DNA of 64,000 nucleotides from NCBI RefSeq assembly GCF_003589595.1, contig NW_020653713.1, forward strand, positions 843,159 through 907,158. Reading direction: 5' to 3'. Positions 1 to 11,408 of the stretch are shown here, piece by piece. The notes beneath the pieces were generated by a model. It worked only from the letters and a program-made list of their open reading frames with translations. It had not been told where the DNA came from and made no database searches. The stretch is from Hyposmocoma kahamanoa (Eukaryota > Arthropoda > Insecta > Lepidoptera > Cosmopterigidae). The position numbers were made by a program, and so were the translations under genes. Positions within the stretch are counted from its first letter, which is position 1. Each line of letters opens with the position of its first letter.

Positions 1-44
1 AATTTACGCTACATATATTTTTATGAAATGTTTTATTTTATCGA

Positions 45-275
45 GTTCTTACGTTTTCGCGATTGTTACACATAGGAAATGAAAGTATTTTTCCGGATTT
101 AAATCGCGTATATTTGTTTCTTCAAACAAACCGACGTTTCGGGCCCTGTATAGGTCCCATGTCAGTCAACCGTGACCATAGGACCAGTAAAGGGCCCGAA
201 ACGTCGGTTTGTTTGAAAAAACAAATATACGTGATTTAAATCCGGAAAAATACTTTCATTTCCTATGTTTTATTT
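45..275. repeat. Penelope-like terminal sequence, two copies head to head
   Basis: Two copies of one ~90-bp sequence face each other here (about 71-160 and 175-268), forming a long near-perfect inverted repeat around a ~15-bp centre. Each contains the GGGCCCGAAACGTCGGTTTG block, a GTTTGAAAAAACAAATAT stretch and a TTTCATTTCCTATG end. The same block occurs singly at 12609-12720, 20395-20465, 46650-46725, 48060-48176 and 51990-52100. At 47742-48176 and 20165-20465 it lies downstream of a Penelope-like C-terminal coding end, so I assign it to a Penelope-like element terminus. Inverted terminal arrangements are known for that class. Confidence 0.6.
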
Positions 276-960
276 TATTTTAACAATGCGATTCTTTTAT
301 TAAATTTAATTTACGATTGCTTAATGGAAATTAGAAATATATGAAAATTAAAACATATTTATCAGTATTACAGTTTTATGTTTGCTTGGAATTTTCATCA
401 CACATTTAACATGTTTTCCAAGGGTTGTGAATCTCCTTCGATGTGTCGATTTCATCACGATGTTTCCCCTTACCGCTGGCGAGAGTTACTGATGCCAAAC
501 ATTCAACGTACTTATGTAACTTAGACATTAAAGTAATAAAAAAGGCCACCTCAGGAACTGGATCCTTGACATCTTCATTGGAAAAACTTTACCTCACTAG
601 GTTGGTATATACTCGTAGCTACTGTAGTGTAAGCGGATTGTCTATGATTTGTCTCGAGCGCACACGTCACACGATGCAGCTTAAGGCGACTGCTCAGTTA
701 CCACGCCTTCGTGTATATTAATGTCGAATCTGAATTCTATTTACTAGGCAACAACTTTTACATTCCTCTGAATAATAGAACCATGCGGTCCAAACCGGAA
801 CCAAATTTAAGCCAGTCTCGCCCGCGTGGCCGGGATGCTCATTTAAGCTAAAACATAAAGCTAAATGAATAGAGGGTATTTTGCTATGACAGACGCACGC
901 GGTGACAGCGCGATGAAATTCGTGGCGAATAAATGCGGCCGTAGAGAGGGCTGTCTGTGT
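276..960. other. No gene seen (AT-rich spacer)
   Basis: Short chance open frames only. I see no splice-flanked coding segment, no recognised repeat and no RNA gene. Confidence 0.5.
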
Positions 961-961
961 T

Positions 962-1238
962 GTTTTTTTTAATATCAAGTGACGGGACGAATAACGTGTG
1001 CGCGTGATGGCAAGCTACACGCCTGTCCTTAACAGTTGCAATGCCAGTCAGAGCTTTAAATCGCAAAGATTCGAGAGGCACGTAAGTTGACAAGTCCCAT
1101 GTGCTTATGATTTCACCAGCACCTTTACCCTTCAAAACCGGAACACAGTAATGCCAGAAATAGGTAAGGTGGCAGTACTTCCTTGGACGAACTCTTACAC
1201 AAGGAGCTCTACTGCTACTAAACCAGCCAACCGCTAAC
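962..1238 (-). repeat. 290-bp dispersed repeat with A-rich tail (family R290)
   Basis: Read on the minus strand it ends in CTTGATATT followed by an A run, as expected of a retroposed element. Related copies lie at 3598-3897, 7045-7347, 21385-21610 (opposite strand), 22085-22285, 43428-43716, 51425-51545 and 53575-53770. The copies share a recognisable peptide reading (a FKAL-x-G-x-AT core, then VPS near the tail), suggesting the 3' end of a longer coding retroelement or a SINE with a chance open frame. No reverse-transcriptase motif is present in this piece. Confidence 0.6.
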
Positions 1239-1244
1239 CAAATA

Positions 1245-1855
1245 AATGCCAATACGCTAGCACTTGTAAGAGCGGATACTACACCTACACATATATTATT
1301 AAATTGTAATTATTAAATAAATAAATATTGTAATTGTCAGTTACGATCTGGTTATTTCTATTTCATTCTCTATTTATAACAAAAATTTTTATCGCGCATA
1401 ATTCGAAATTAATCAATTACACTCGCCAGCAATGACATGTATACCGCATACTAAATTGAAATTCAATTTCCATATGGAAAATGTTTAGAGAGTAAAATAG
1501 AGAGGTTATTTGATTGTGATTTAGTATATACACACATAGTAATGCAAGCGCCTGTATTTATAATAATATGATAAAGCAATAATGTTTGTGGTCATGTTAT
1601 AGCACTGACTATTCCTGAAACTGAACATTTCTGTGGTAACATCTAATATAACGCCGGAATTACCCATTTACGAGGTCAAGCAAATCTTGTTACTCAGTCA
1701 TCTTGAGATATTCAGAGGTGAATCAATATAGACGTGTTAAGTTCTAAGTTCAATTACGAAACGGGATTCATAATTGCTATTGAACAAGTCTTCGAGACTT
1801 TTTTGAGATTTGTAAACATTTGCAAATCGTATGTTGAGTAATTTGGAATATGTTC
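1245..1855. other. No gene seen (AT-rich spacer)
   Basis: Low-GC sequence without recognised repeats or supported exons. Confidence 0.5.
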
Positions 1856-2110
1856 TTTGGTAAATTAAAAATAACATAATTGTTAAATACAAACATCAAC
1901 ACAAAAAAAAATCCTTCAACCCGACAGGACTCGAAACTGCCACTACAGCATTCTGTCCCCACTGCTTTACCAACTAAGCTACTTGTCGAGTTACTGAGTC
2001 GACGAATTTATTCTACATGTCTGTTAAATATCCTTGCATTGACTTTTCGGTTTTCAACACCTTTTTCTTTGTATTTAATAATTATAACTAGTGGAGTGAT
2101 TTCACAAAAT
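1856..2110 (-). repeat. tRNA-bearing repeat, family T350, degraded
   Basis: The minus strand holds a tRNA-like part (an AGTTGGTAAAGCAGTG-type A box and a B box degraded to GTTTCGAGTCC) followed by a tail matching other T350 copies. The right end (2065-2110) has the family's tail-to-head junction, TTTAATAATTATAACTAGTG, on the plus strand, so the insertion is rearranged. Best copies are at 63131-63512 and 4120-4460. Confidence 0.5.
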
Positions 2111-2454
2111 AAAAACAAATCAATAAAAATAACACAATTAAATTAATTATTTTCGTAACTGTAGTAAGAATTGGATATAGGTTTGTATTAATATTTCGAG
2201 TTGGGTAGCCTGGAAGCCTAAGATTAATATGTATTGATCTAGTTCAGATTCCAGTCTCCTAGAGATTTTGTTCTTTAGTAAATAAAACTCATTTTTGTCA
2301 CAAATATTTTGTAATTAAATTTACTTATTAACTATAACTGGTTGGCGACTAATACCATCTCGGAAAACTATAACCTACAAGTCGACTTTACATTGCCATT
2401 TGTAAAGAATTGTATAGCATAACGAACTTTATATTACCTGTGTAACCTGCAAAA

Positions 2455-2570
2455 AATTGGGCCGGTGCGGTGTGACGGACTATGGCCGAAACCTTCTGAT
2501 TATAGGAGGCCCGTGTTTAACAGTGGGATAAATAATGGGTTGTTAATGACGATAATAATTTAAGTTTGAT
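2455..2570 (+). repeat. RTE-type LINE 3' tail fragment
   Basis: The stretch with GTGCGGTGTGACGGACTATG, AGGCCCGTGTTTAACAGTGG and a following GA/AT-rich simple tail matches the usual 3' end of lepidopteran RTE-type elements. A second copy is at 63590-63735 with a clearer GATGATGATG tail. Non-coding remnant; assignment is from memory of the family. Confidence 0.45.
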
Positions 2571-3004
2571 ATCTTTAATTGAATTATCTTTAAGCAATTG
2601 TCTTTAAAAGATGCGCATAAAAATTTTAATATGAATTTGATTATCAATCGTCGCAAAACACATCTCTTTTTCGATTTACTTCAGAATATAATGGACTTTA
2701 CGCTACAGAGCAAAAGGATCCTTCGGGTTGTTTCCGAGAAATATCAATGGGAAACTGTTAATGTTCAAACGGCCAATGAAGCTGGTGACTTTCAATCCGA
2801 CTTTATTACCTTCAACGTGGTTGCTTTCTTTTTATTGCTGTTGCGGCATTGCCATGGCGGAGTCTTCACTTCTAGTAAAAAGCCGATAAATCAGTTTTTC
2901 ACCCTCTACCGAGGACCAATAAATCAAGAGGCCTGCTAATCTCCATACTACAGATTGTAACTCTGAAAAAAGGTCGAAATTCAGCCTAACTTCTAGATGT
3001 CACG

Positions 3005-3160
3005 TAACTGGCCGTAAATATCAATTAAATCTTCTTTAATATGAAATAATAAAGTTGAATTCCTTGTGATATCATTCAAATATTATTCAAACTTTGTCAG
3101 ATATGCGCGCCAATAGATGGCATTGTGCGTTACAAACGAATTTATAAATTAACAGTGCCA
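3005..3160 (+). repeat. Unclassified dispersed repeat, copy 1 of 2
   Basis: About 150 bp (from GGCCGTAAATATCAATTAA through ACAAACGAATTTATAAATTAA) aligns by eye with 33363-33560. Both contain TTTAATATGAAAT, TTTTCAAATATTATT-like and ATATGCG blocks in the same order. No terminal repeats or coding capacity seen. Confidence 0.5.
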
Positions 3161-3597
3161 AATATGGTTGCAAGGTCACAGTTGTTTTTAAAATATTTTG
3201 ACGGTTTTGCACAGTAATTTCATCAACGTTAAAATTGAGCACGACAAACAAAAAACAAAATAATAACTTTGTTACAGAAATCACTCAGCGCCTCCATATT
3301 TAAAATTTGAAAACAAATTCAATTGGGTTAGGCAAAGTAACCCTTAGGGTTACAGTGATATTTTGTATATAATATAATATTTATTAATATTTCGATAAGT
3401 AAAAACGTCTTTAATTTCTGCTCTAGAAAGTTTTATGCCCGCCTTCATATCTGCGTGTGTGTTCTCTCGCTATCGGTCTATACGCGCGCACGCGTTTTTG
3501 TGTGTATGTGTGTATTTGATGAATTTTACTGTATTTATATACATTGTGTATGTATATAAATACAGCCAATGGCAGAATATCAAGAATATCGGCAATT

Positions 3598-3897
3598 TTT
3601 TTTATATAATATCAATTAACGGGACAAACAGGTCGTGCGCCTGGTGGTAAGCTACAGGCTTGTCCATAACAGACGCCACTCTGAGCTTTTAATTACAAAG
3701 ATCTTAAAAGCACTGCCACTGCACCCGTCCCCCTGAGACATAAGTTAACAAGTCCTATGTGCCTGTAATTTCACCAGCACCCTTTAAAACCGGAACACAG
3801 TTATGCTGATATTACTGTTTGGCGGCAGAAATAGATAAGCTGGCAGTAGTTCTCTGGACGAACTCATTCACAGGGAGCTCTACTGCTACTACTTCGT
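3598..3897 (-). repeat. 290-bp dispersed repeat R290
   Basis: Copy of the family described at 962. It contains the CGGGACAAACAGGTCGTGCG, CTGAGACATAAGTTAACAAG and CAGGGAGCTCTACTGCTACT blocks in order. Its A-rich tail is at the low-coordinate end. Confidence 0.65.
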
Positions 3898-3945
3898 GAA
3901 AACGACCGCCAAGAATGACTATTTTATTTTTATTATGTTATGTGA

Positions 3946-3968
3946 ATATATATATATATATATATACT
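3946..3968. repeat. (TA)n microsatellite
   Basis: About ten TA dinucleotides in a row. Confidence 0.9.
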
Positions 3969-4114
3969 ACAGCTTCTGCGTGTTGCGTGACTAGCTTGTT
4001 TCTTGCAGGCACTCTTGTTTGAAATAAATATTGTAAATGATAAATGTATATTTACAAAGAGCAACCAACACCTGGAGTTATTTGCTCATTCTTCTCAGGG
4101 GAACCTGCCTCAAA

Positions 4115-4462
4115 AATGAGCACGTTCGAATTTATGTTAATAATTATAATAAACTAGTGGAGCAATATCACACTACATTATCATCAGACATCTCTAGTCA
4201 GTTGCCGATAGCTGTTAGGTAAAGTTACCTGGCTGAGCGAAGAAATAGATTTGTCACAGATGGCGTTACGGCAAAAAAGTAGTTAAAAAAACCAAAACAA
4301 GTCTGCAGCAAGCATATAGAAAAATCCGTAAGGCCCGCTGGTTCGTTCCGTAGCTTATTTGGCATATCGTCAGCCACGGTTTGCTGGAAGACGTTGGTTT
4401 GAATCCAGCCGGATCGAAGAAGTTTGTCTTAAGTGTGCAATCTTCGTAATAAATAATTAAAG
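4115..4462 (+). repeat. tRNA-bearing repeat, family T350, near full unit
   Basis: Begins with the family head (AAACTAGTGGAG, preceded by a TTAATAATTATAA tail-like sequence). It contains a GCGTTACGGC stretch, then a tRNA-like region at about 4342-4420 (GTAGCTTATTTGGCATATCG as A box, GGTTTGAATCC as B box), and ends with the GCAATCTTCGTAATAAATAA tail. The Pol III-like promoter is internal and near the 3' end, unlike an ordinary tRNA-SINE. Confidence 0.55.
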
Positions 4463-4464
4463 CG

Positions 4465-4635
4465 CTTGTGCTATTGAAATTGGAAACAACGACGGTACCA
4501 CAAACCGTCAGGCCCGAGACAATATAGAAAATTTCGTTTCTACATTGACCCGGCCGGGAATCGAACCCGGAACCTCGGAGATGGCGACACCATGAAAACC
4601 GGTGTGGGGTGTGTACTCCATCGCGGAGTCCGTAA
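4465..4635 (-). repeat. tRNA-derived SINE, a further family
   Basis: On the minus strand a B box GGTTCGATTCC lies in a GGGTTCGATTCCCGGCCGGG arm, preceded by a GACTCCGCGATGGAGT A-box-like segment and followed by a non-tRNA body with a GACGG...CCGTC pair. No other clear copy in the window. A true tRNA gene is unlikely: there is no acceptor-stem pairing and a long anomalous middle. Confidence 0.5.
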
Positions 4636-5078
4636 AATAATTTGTTTATTATTTGGGAAACAACCAGTTTACAATTTGTGTATTAGATTATAGTTAAAAA
4701 AGGTATCACTTAAACCAGGGAAGTTTCCACTAATAAACATAATTTAAAAAAGAACGAAAAACTACTTGGTATTTTTTTAAACACAAAGATAATAATAAAA
4801 AAGAAACTTAAAAAGAAATAAACTAAAAAACAAATGACATAAGCTATTGTTTATAAATGGACTTTACAAATTTTGGAAAGAACAAATAAAATATATCTAC
4901 ATCTAAATGATTCTTATTATTAGATTAGAATTTTTTATTTCATATTATCAATGTTATAATATTACAAACAAGTTATACTTACTGTTTCAAGTGTAGTTTT
5001 GCTTACCAATGATTTTTAAGTTTGAATTACGAGACATTCTTAAACAAACAATAGGTTAAATTCGGGTTATTATCTTAC

Positions 5079-5235
5079 CTAAGTGCGGCTTTATCGCAGG
5101 CATCGGGCGTGTCGACGGCGGGCAAGTTGTCAGTGTCAAGGTCGACCTGATCGAGCTGTTCGTCAGTGGGCGTCGAGCAACTCTCGCCCTTCGAGCGGCT
5201 CGACGAGCGCCGCACTATGGTAAGCGCGCCTTGTT
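5079..5235 (-). CDS. Internal exon of a host gene (possibly PDE1-like)
   Basis: On the minus strand this 157-bp GC-rich segment is bounded by a TTGTTTTGTCAACAG acceptor and an AG/GTAAGATA donor. Only one frame is open (2 bases + 51 codons + 2 bases), reading QGALTIVRRSSS at the start and ending DTPDACDKAALR. It is Ser/Arg-rich, then acidic (DQVDLDTDN). The other two frames have stops. Codons favour G/C at third positions, unlike the AT-rich surroundings. The ending recalls the stretch just before the N-terminal calmodulin-binding region of insect calcium/calmodulin-dependent cyclic-nucleotide phosphodiesterase (PDE1); that is from memory and unverified. The exon at 18921-19010 is phase-compatible upstream. 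The following exon must lie left of the window. Exon status is fairly sure, identity is not. Confidence 0.65.
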
Positions 5236-5378
5236 CTGTTGACAAAACAATTTTTTTTAATTTTAGTTTTGAAATCTAGAACTTACACACTAAAATCTCT
5301 CCTTTAGGAAAATAATACGAGTATGTTTAGATAAAACTAGAAGAAAAACACATGCAACTGGCTGAAGAATAGATTTAA

Positions 5379-5491
5379 TGTCTCATTCTGGCGTGCATCC
5401 ACAACAACGCGTATATCACATGATCGCGTATCATATGATACGCGTCGTTGATATTGTGTCGGAGATTTGATACGCCAAAATGATACAAATG
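5379..5491. mobile_element. MITE, family M1
   Basis: Short element with terminal inverted repeats related to TGTATCATTTTGGCGTATC. The right end is the good match (GATACGCCAAAATGATACAA); the left is diverged (TGTCTCATTCTGGCGTGCAT). The middle holds the palindrome CGCGTATCATATGATACGCG. Other copies are at 12168-12262 and 17151-17278. No coding capacity; no target duplication recognised. Confidence 0.5.
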
Positions 5492-5499
5492 TAGGTGCG

Positions 5500-7040
5500 A
5501 CATTACAACCTATAGGGCGAGGCCAGACGAGCGTAAACTTTAGAGTTGTGAGTCGTATTTTTTGAGTCGCTTAATTTACACTGCATTCGGTTTCTTATTA
5601 AAGTTCGGTTTGTGCCACACGATGACGCAAAATGAATTGTCTGCCGATTCACGCGCGCAATTACTACTGAAATTCGGTCGCACTGTGCGACGTGCTTGTG
5701 CACCCACACAAGCACCGAGGGGTAAGGGAAAGAAGATGAGGGATACATATTGGCATGTCGTAGTATTTTACAACTTGATCTGGATGTTCACATAAACTTT
5801 CACATATATGAAAGTACCTACACTTTAATCTTTACATACTAAGCAGATAAAAAACCTGGGTACAGGTTTTTTATTTTCTTTTAACATCAACTAATGTTTC
5901 ATAAATGTATACTATTTCTAATGGATCTGTTACACTATATGACAAAACACCAGTGCGAATGCTTAAAAGCAACTCAATAAAATACCTTCGTCTGGCACCT
6001 CAACCGAATCTCAGTCGAACGTAAACCACGAGACTCAAAAAGCGCGACTCACAACTCACAAAATTAAGCTTGTCTATTTCGCCCTAAATGAACACTTCAC
6101 ACGCTAATACAGAATTGTGACAATACAACGGTTTACATTCCAATATCAAAGAACGTGCTATATTCATGTTGACAAAAGTACAGTTAAAATTCATGCATTG
6201 CTAAAGTTGCATACCTTTACCTGAGATATGGTTTTAATTAACGAAAAGGAAGGAACATGGAGTTGATTAAGAGCAGAAGTTCAAAGAAAATAAAAGCACA
6301 TACGTATAAAAACAGCTCTAATTGTACGTCCCAGAGGAGAGCCGTTCCCAGAGTACATGAAACGTTCTATTCATATGTTAAGCTACATAGCCGGCACGAA
6401 AAACCGGCACACTAATAAAAAGGTAGCTTAATTAAACCAGCGTTTCTGTTATTCCAATTTCTAGGAAATTTCCGATTGAATTTACGTCGACGGGAGATCT
6501 GAAATTTCAGCCAGTTTCACGTCAATATTAAAGGCTTTTATAAAAGAACCTTAGATAATTATGTTGGCAAAAAAAATTGAAGAAGTGAACCAACACATGA
6601 AGGTTGTCTGGCAACTTCTCGTCAATGTCATGTGTTTTGTGCGTGATGAAAGTGATTTCATTGTTTGTACGCAGAAAAATTAATATATAATTATATAGAT
6701 GCGTAAAGTTTGAAATTTATTTAATACTTTCCTCATGTTCTTTGAAAACACCACTGTGCTTTGACGCAAATGCTTAGTTCATGTTGTCTACGTATATTAG
6801 GCTTTTTCACCTGTTCTGTATCAATGCTTCAAGTATGTTTATTCCACCTCTTTATTGCTTTACGTTTTACCGCTAGATTGTATTGTATTTCGATTCTAAT
6901 CACTTTCGATTTTTCCCAATTTTTTGAATGTTTCATAACGACTTCTTTGGGAGCATAGTTATGCCTCAGCGGTATCCACCAAACAATTGTGAAAAATGAT
7001 CTCAGGAGTAAATTTCCTGTACATTGAAAAATCGCCACGA
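5500..7040. other. No gene seen
   Basis: No exon with splice signals, RNA gene or known repeat recognised over this stretch. Confidence 0.45.
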
Positions 7041-7044
7041 AGTT

Positions 7045-7347
7045 TTTTTACAATGTCAAGTGACGGGACAACAAGTCGTATGCCTGATGGTAACCTACAC
7101 GCCTGTCCATAACAGTTGCAGTGCCACTAAGAGCTTTAAATTGCAAAGATCTGAGGGGCACCGCCACTGCGCCCGTCACTTTGAGACATAAGTTGACAAG
7201 TCCCATGTGCCTGTAATTTCACCAGCACCCTTACCCTTCAAAACCGGAACACAGTAATGTTGACATTACTGCTTCGCTGCAGAAATAGGTAAGGTGGCAG
7301 TACCATCTTGGACGAACTCTTTCACAACGAGCTATACTCCTACTAAA
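7045..7347 (-). repeat. 290-bp dispersed repeat R290
   Basis: Well-preserved copy: the AAGTGACGGGACAACAAGTC, CACTAAGAGCTTTAAATTGC, CTTTGAGACATAAGTTGACA and CAAAACCGGAACACAGTAAT blocks appear in the family order. A T-rich stretch (A tail on the minus strand) lies at 7047. Confidence 0.7.
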
Positions 7348-7663
7348 TTTAATTTATTATAACTTTTAATTTATTATAATTTATTAAAATTTTCAATACT
7401 TTTAGTTCATAGATTACGCAATATAAAACGCAACTTCGTAGAAATTTGTCTATCTAAATTTACCTAAGCTTTATTAAAAATATTTTTTCCAATCCTGTTT
7501 GCGAGAAAATAGCTTTTTTTAAGCCTATATAAACGGAAGGACGCAGTAATATCTGCCCACGACTGTCGGCTTACGGCTCCGTCACGAGAGCTTGAATAAA
7601 TTCTCCGGTTTATGCGTTATCGTCGGTCTAGCTGAGAATAATTATGACATGGTGGTTTAAACT

Positions 7664-7845
7664 AGACCGCACTAGGGAAACCCTGTGTCGCTGGTGTCAT
7701 GGACACACACATAGATAATCACAAATTACACACAAACTGACGAGAGAAATAAATGTAGGCTGTACAAAATATTTCTCCCGGCCCGGAAATCAAACCCGAG
7801 ACTTCTGCGTGGCCGTAACTGTTCGGCCACGGAGACAGTTATGGT
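7664..7845 (-). repeat. tRNA-derived SINE, family S1
   Basis: Minus-strand copy of the S1 family (best copies at 15348 and 37086). It has GTCTCCGTGGCCGAACAG (A box), a decayed B box (GGTTTGATTTC), the GAGAAATATTTTGT body start and the GGGTTTCCCTAGTGCGG 3' segment. Confidence 0.65.
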
Positions 7846-7849
7846 GTAA

Positions 7850-9120
7850 ATTATTGTTGAGATTTTCTTATTATACTAAAACTAATCGGTTAGGTATTGC
7901 TCAAATAGTGATGTTTTAACTAAAAACAAATTACGTAATAACGTTGACAGTACCTTGGGCACCCTGCTGCGGATACCCAATTTTATTCATATAATTTAAT
8001 TCTAGTTTTACTTTCTAGTATTTAAGCTTTTATTGTGCCGTACCTGTGTATTCCAACTTATTATCTAATAAAAACATCAGTTAGTTGCTTTATGTGCGTT
8101 GTACTAGTAAGACTATTGCTTGGTACATATTAAGGTGATTTGGTAAAAATAGATTGATATTGTTAAATAGCTACTTGACCGAAGTTTTAGTTTTGCTTGT
8201 ATACAATTATTATTCTAATATTTTTTTTACATTCGATTCGAGTAAACAAGAGTGAATCCAAAATTTATATCCTTATTCTATCGATTATTAGCGGTTATTA
8301 CGCAATAACCGCTGCCAAAATGATCTAATCTACTCTCGCATTATCCTTGAGGATTAGTTTTAATAAGGTAATTAAGAAGTTATTAGGATCAAGGTGTGAG
8401 GTGGATCATTCACGGTACTTCTTTGTATCTTTTCACATAAAACAGATTTACTTTTGGATCCTAAAATTGGATTCCGGGCTTTGTCTTCAATGTTTGTATT
8501 TTTAATATAGCGAAGTATCTTTACTTGTAGTAATGTAGTAATTTATTTATTTGTACATAAAAATAAATACAGTTCAGTTACCAATAACAGGAACAGAAAC
8601 ATGTTACACCTTATGGAATACGTATGTTTAAGACATGTACTTTTAAACTTTATCTAAACCGGTTACACTGGCTCCTACACTAGGCAAAGCCTGTCTCGTA
8701 GGTAACCAATTCTAGAAAGGATGTAAAGTCTGTTCCAATTCATTCCGAACAAACAGCAAACAAGAGTGTTTGGTTAAAATTCTAAAGTAATCACTCAATA
8801 AATCGAACAAGCAACGTTCACGTATATTTCGAAGACCTCGACTTGATATCTCACCATTGTCTCCAACAACATTCATCCGAACAGCATCGCAAAATTGTAT
8901 ATGAAAAATGGTAGTCAATTAGTGTGCCATTCTTTATAGAAACAATTTCAATAATAATAATACCTGTAACTTCTTTAGCGAAAAAAAAGAAGTATGTGAA
9001 TTTTTAGCTCGTTGTGACGAATTATCAAATGAATCAACTAAATCATTATTAAATTCATTAGATAAAATTATATTGATGATTTCATGTTTCCAGACGCAAG
9101 AAATTCCTTTCAAGAACTAT
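7850..9120. other. No gene seen
   Basis: AT-rich sequence; 8530-8700 looks like the edge of an old retroelement (simple ATTTATTTATTTGT followed by a moderate-GC stretch) but I cannot name it. Confidence 0.4.
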
Positions 9121-9121
9121 C

Positions 9122-9235
9122 GTTCTCATATCAGCCGGAAGACGTCCACTGCTGAACATAGGCCTCCCCAAAGATTATCAGACTAGCCAATCGGACGCGA
9201 CGGTTACCCGCCGCCCTTACTGTCCCATCTAGATT
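9122..9235 (+). repeat. RTE-type LINE fragment
   Basis: Contains GACGTCCACTGCTGAACATA and AGGCCTCCCCAAAG, a signature of lepidopteran RTE-type LINE copies near the end of ORF2, then a moderate-GC stretch. Non-coding here. Confidence 0.5.
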
Positions 9236-9689
9236 AAAAAACTAATAACTAACTAAAAACTATATTTGATTTTATTTATTAAAGATATAATAGAAATAAA
9301 TCTAATTTATCCAGTTAAAAACAAACTACATCGGGAGCCGCGCCCAGGGTCATCGTGCTCAGTAAACTGACGTTTCTTTAGCGAAATAAGTACACTATTT
9401 ACACCACAGGGGAAATATCTACATTCGAGTCACCGGTCTTTAAATTATACACAATTCCCATAGGTTTTCTTTCCCGAAACACGTCAATGAGAATTGAAAT
9501 GTGACGTGTATTTTTAACTACGGATGCTTGTCTCCGGGGTGGGATATCCGCGGGCTGTTTTCCAGTTCTGTTGACTCGCCGTCGCCATGGCAACAAACGA
9601 CAACACTGTTGAAAAAAATCTTAGGATAATGTAACGAATCAATATCATTGCGTCATCGTAACAAAACAAACAAAGAAACAAATGTGGTA

Positions 9690-9905
9690 ATAATTATTAA
9701 TGCAAAGATCGATCACTTGGAAAAAATCCTGCGATCCGACAGGATACGAACCATCAACAAGATCCGACAAGATCCCCGTCTTACGAATTTTCTGTATGTT
9801 TGTTGTAGACCTTTATTTTTGGTTTTTAATGACTTTTTTGCCGTAACGCCATCTGTGAGAAATCCATTTCTTCACTCAGCCAGGTACCTAGGAGCTGATT
9901 AGAGA
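9690..9905 (-). repeat. tRNA-bearing repeat T350, internally deleted
   Basis: The tail (AATGCAAAGATCGATCACTT), the tRNA B-box neighbourhood (GATACGAACC on plus) and the body (TAACGCCATCTGTGAGAAAT) are present, but the A-box half of the tRNA region is missing or scrambled. Confidence 0.5.
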
Positions 9906-10021
9906 TGTTGTGCTAAAAGCAGCAAATATAATGTATTAAAAGGACTAGATAACATTTTTAACGAATTAATGTTTATTGCCTACCTTACAGTAATGTGAAA
10001 ATAAATTATTCAAAAAGGAGT

Positions 10022-10172
10022 ATCCAAGGTTCAGAGAGAGGTCCAACGTTCGATTCCTGGGCCGGGAGAAATATTTGTTTCGTCTTTATTTATTTTTACA
10101 GTGAGTTTGGATGTAATTTGTCGTTGTCTATGTTTTATTCATGGCACCCGCGATATAGGCTGCGTTATTATT
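10022..10172 (+). repeat. tRNA-derived SINE S1, diverged
   Basis: B-box region CGTTCGATTCCTGGGCCGGG, then GAGAAATATTTGT, GTGAGTTTGGATGTAATTTG and TGGCACCCGCGATATAGG, in the S1 order. The A-box half is gone. Confidence 0.6.
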
Positions 10173-10179
10173 ATGTTAC

Positions 10180-11400
10180 AATTATATAATCAAAAGAAAC
10201 TGCATTTGTGACAATAAACTTAGTATAAATAACAAACATTGTGGAGTATTCCGAAGCAATGTGAATGGCTTCTCTGGCAAGTCTTAAAGAATGACAAAAG
10301 CGTTTGGATCTTTACATTTCTTCGGCTGCCCGTTTAAAACATAATCGGATTTGTAATATGCCAGATACAGACCTCGTCGTTTTTTAACTATATACCTTGC
10401 CACCGTAAAGTATTTCATATGCTTTAAATAGTCATAGTGATGATTTTTCTTGTTACAATGTTTTTGATAATTAATTATTGCGTCCAGAAAGTTGTATGTT
10501 TGACTTTAGGTTCGGCGTGGTCTGCGATGGAAGTATTGTTTTTTTTTTACAGCACATAATAATAAAATTAGGAGTACCCACCTACTCCGCCTGATGCCTC
10601 ATTTTATAGACAATACTTTGTTTTTATGTCCCATATACACTGTTAAATTGAGCAGAGTATGGCGGAATTTTACGTTTATTATTCCGTAATATATACATTA
10701 AGAGTAACATGAAATATTATATACCTACGTAGTAAAAATCTAAGTATACTCAACTATATAAGGTGAAATTATACTATACATTATAATTATACATTAATTA
10801 TTTAAACTATAGATTTTAACAAATACAGTAGTAAAATCAAAACTTCTTATAATGGAATTGCCAAATCACTCAAATCACCATGCAAAGTGCTTTTACTATT
10901 AAGGCTACACGGTTCAAATTCGTACTCATTATAATGACCCAGAATGATATGGTCTGTGATAAGATTAACTACATCTGATCAGTGTTTCCTCTTAAGTCTT
11001 CGGTTCACCTAAAAGCCTATGAGTACATATGTATCGCCTACGCGCAGATGACTCGTGTTCACGAAGTCACTGTATTCTTGAAAGTGTGCAAAGATTTAAG
11101 AGTCTATACAACCTCAAATGGCTTTGTTTAATTCCGCATAACATTGAAAGTGTTGAATCAATCAATTTGGAAAAAAATATGTAGTAAAATCGAGGATAAT
11201 ATATGTACATTGCTTAGTGTACGTTGCTTAGCGAACACGATTCCTTAAAATTTTCACGATAGAAAAAAACACAAACTTACCTCGAAATTTTACAAGAAAA
11301 CCACAGTATTCAATAAATACGATTTTTTTTTTTTTAATATCATCTGAACTAAATAGAACACGTAGAGTACACGACATACATTTTTCAGGTGGCTTTAATA
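10180..11400. other. No gene seen
   Basis: No supported exon, RNA gene or known repeat. Confidence 0.45.
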
Positions 11401-11408
11401 AAATGAAC

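Noticed and set aside
3322..3352. Telomere-like GGGTTA words
   Set aside because: Only scattered single words, no TTAGG array.
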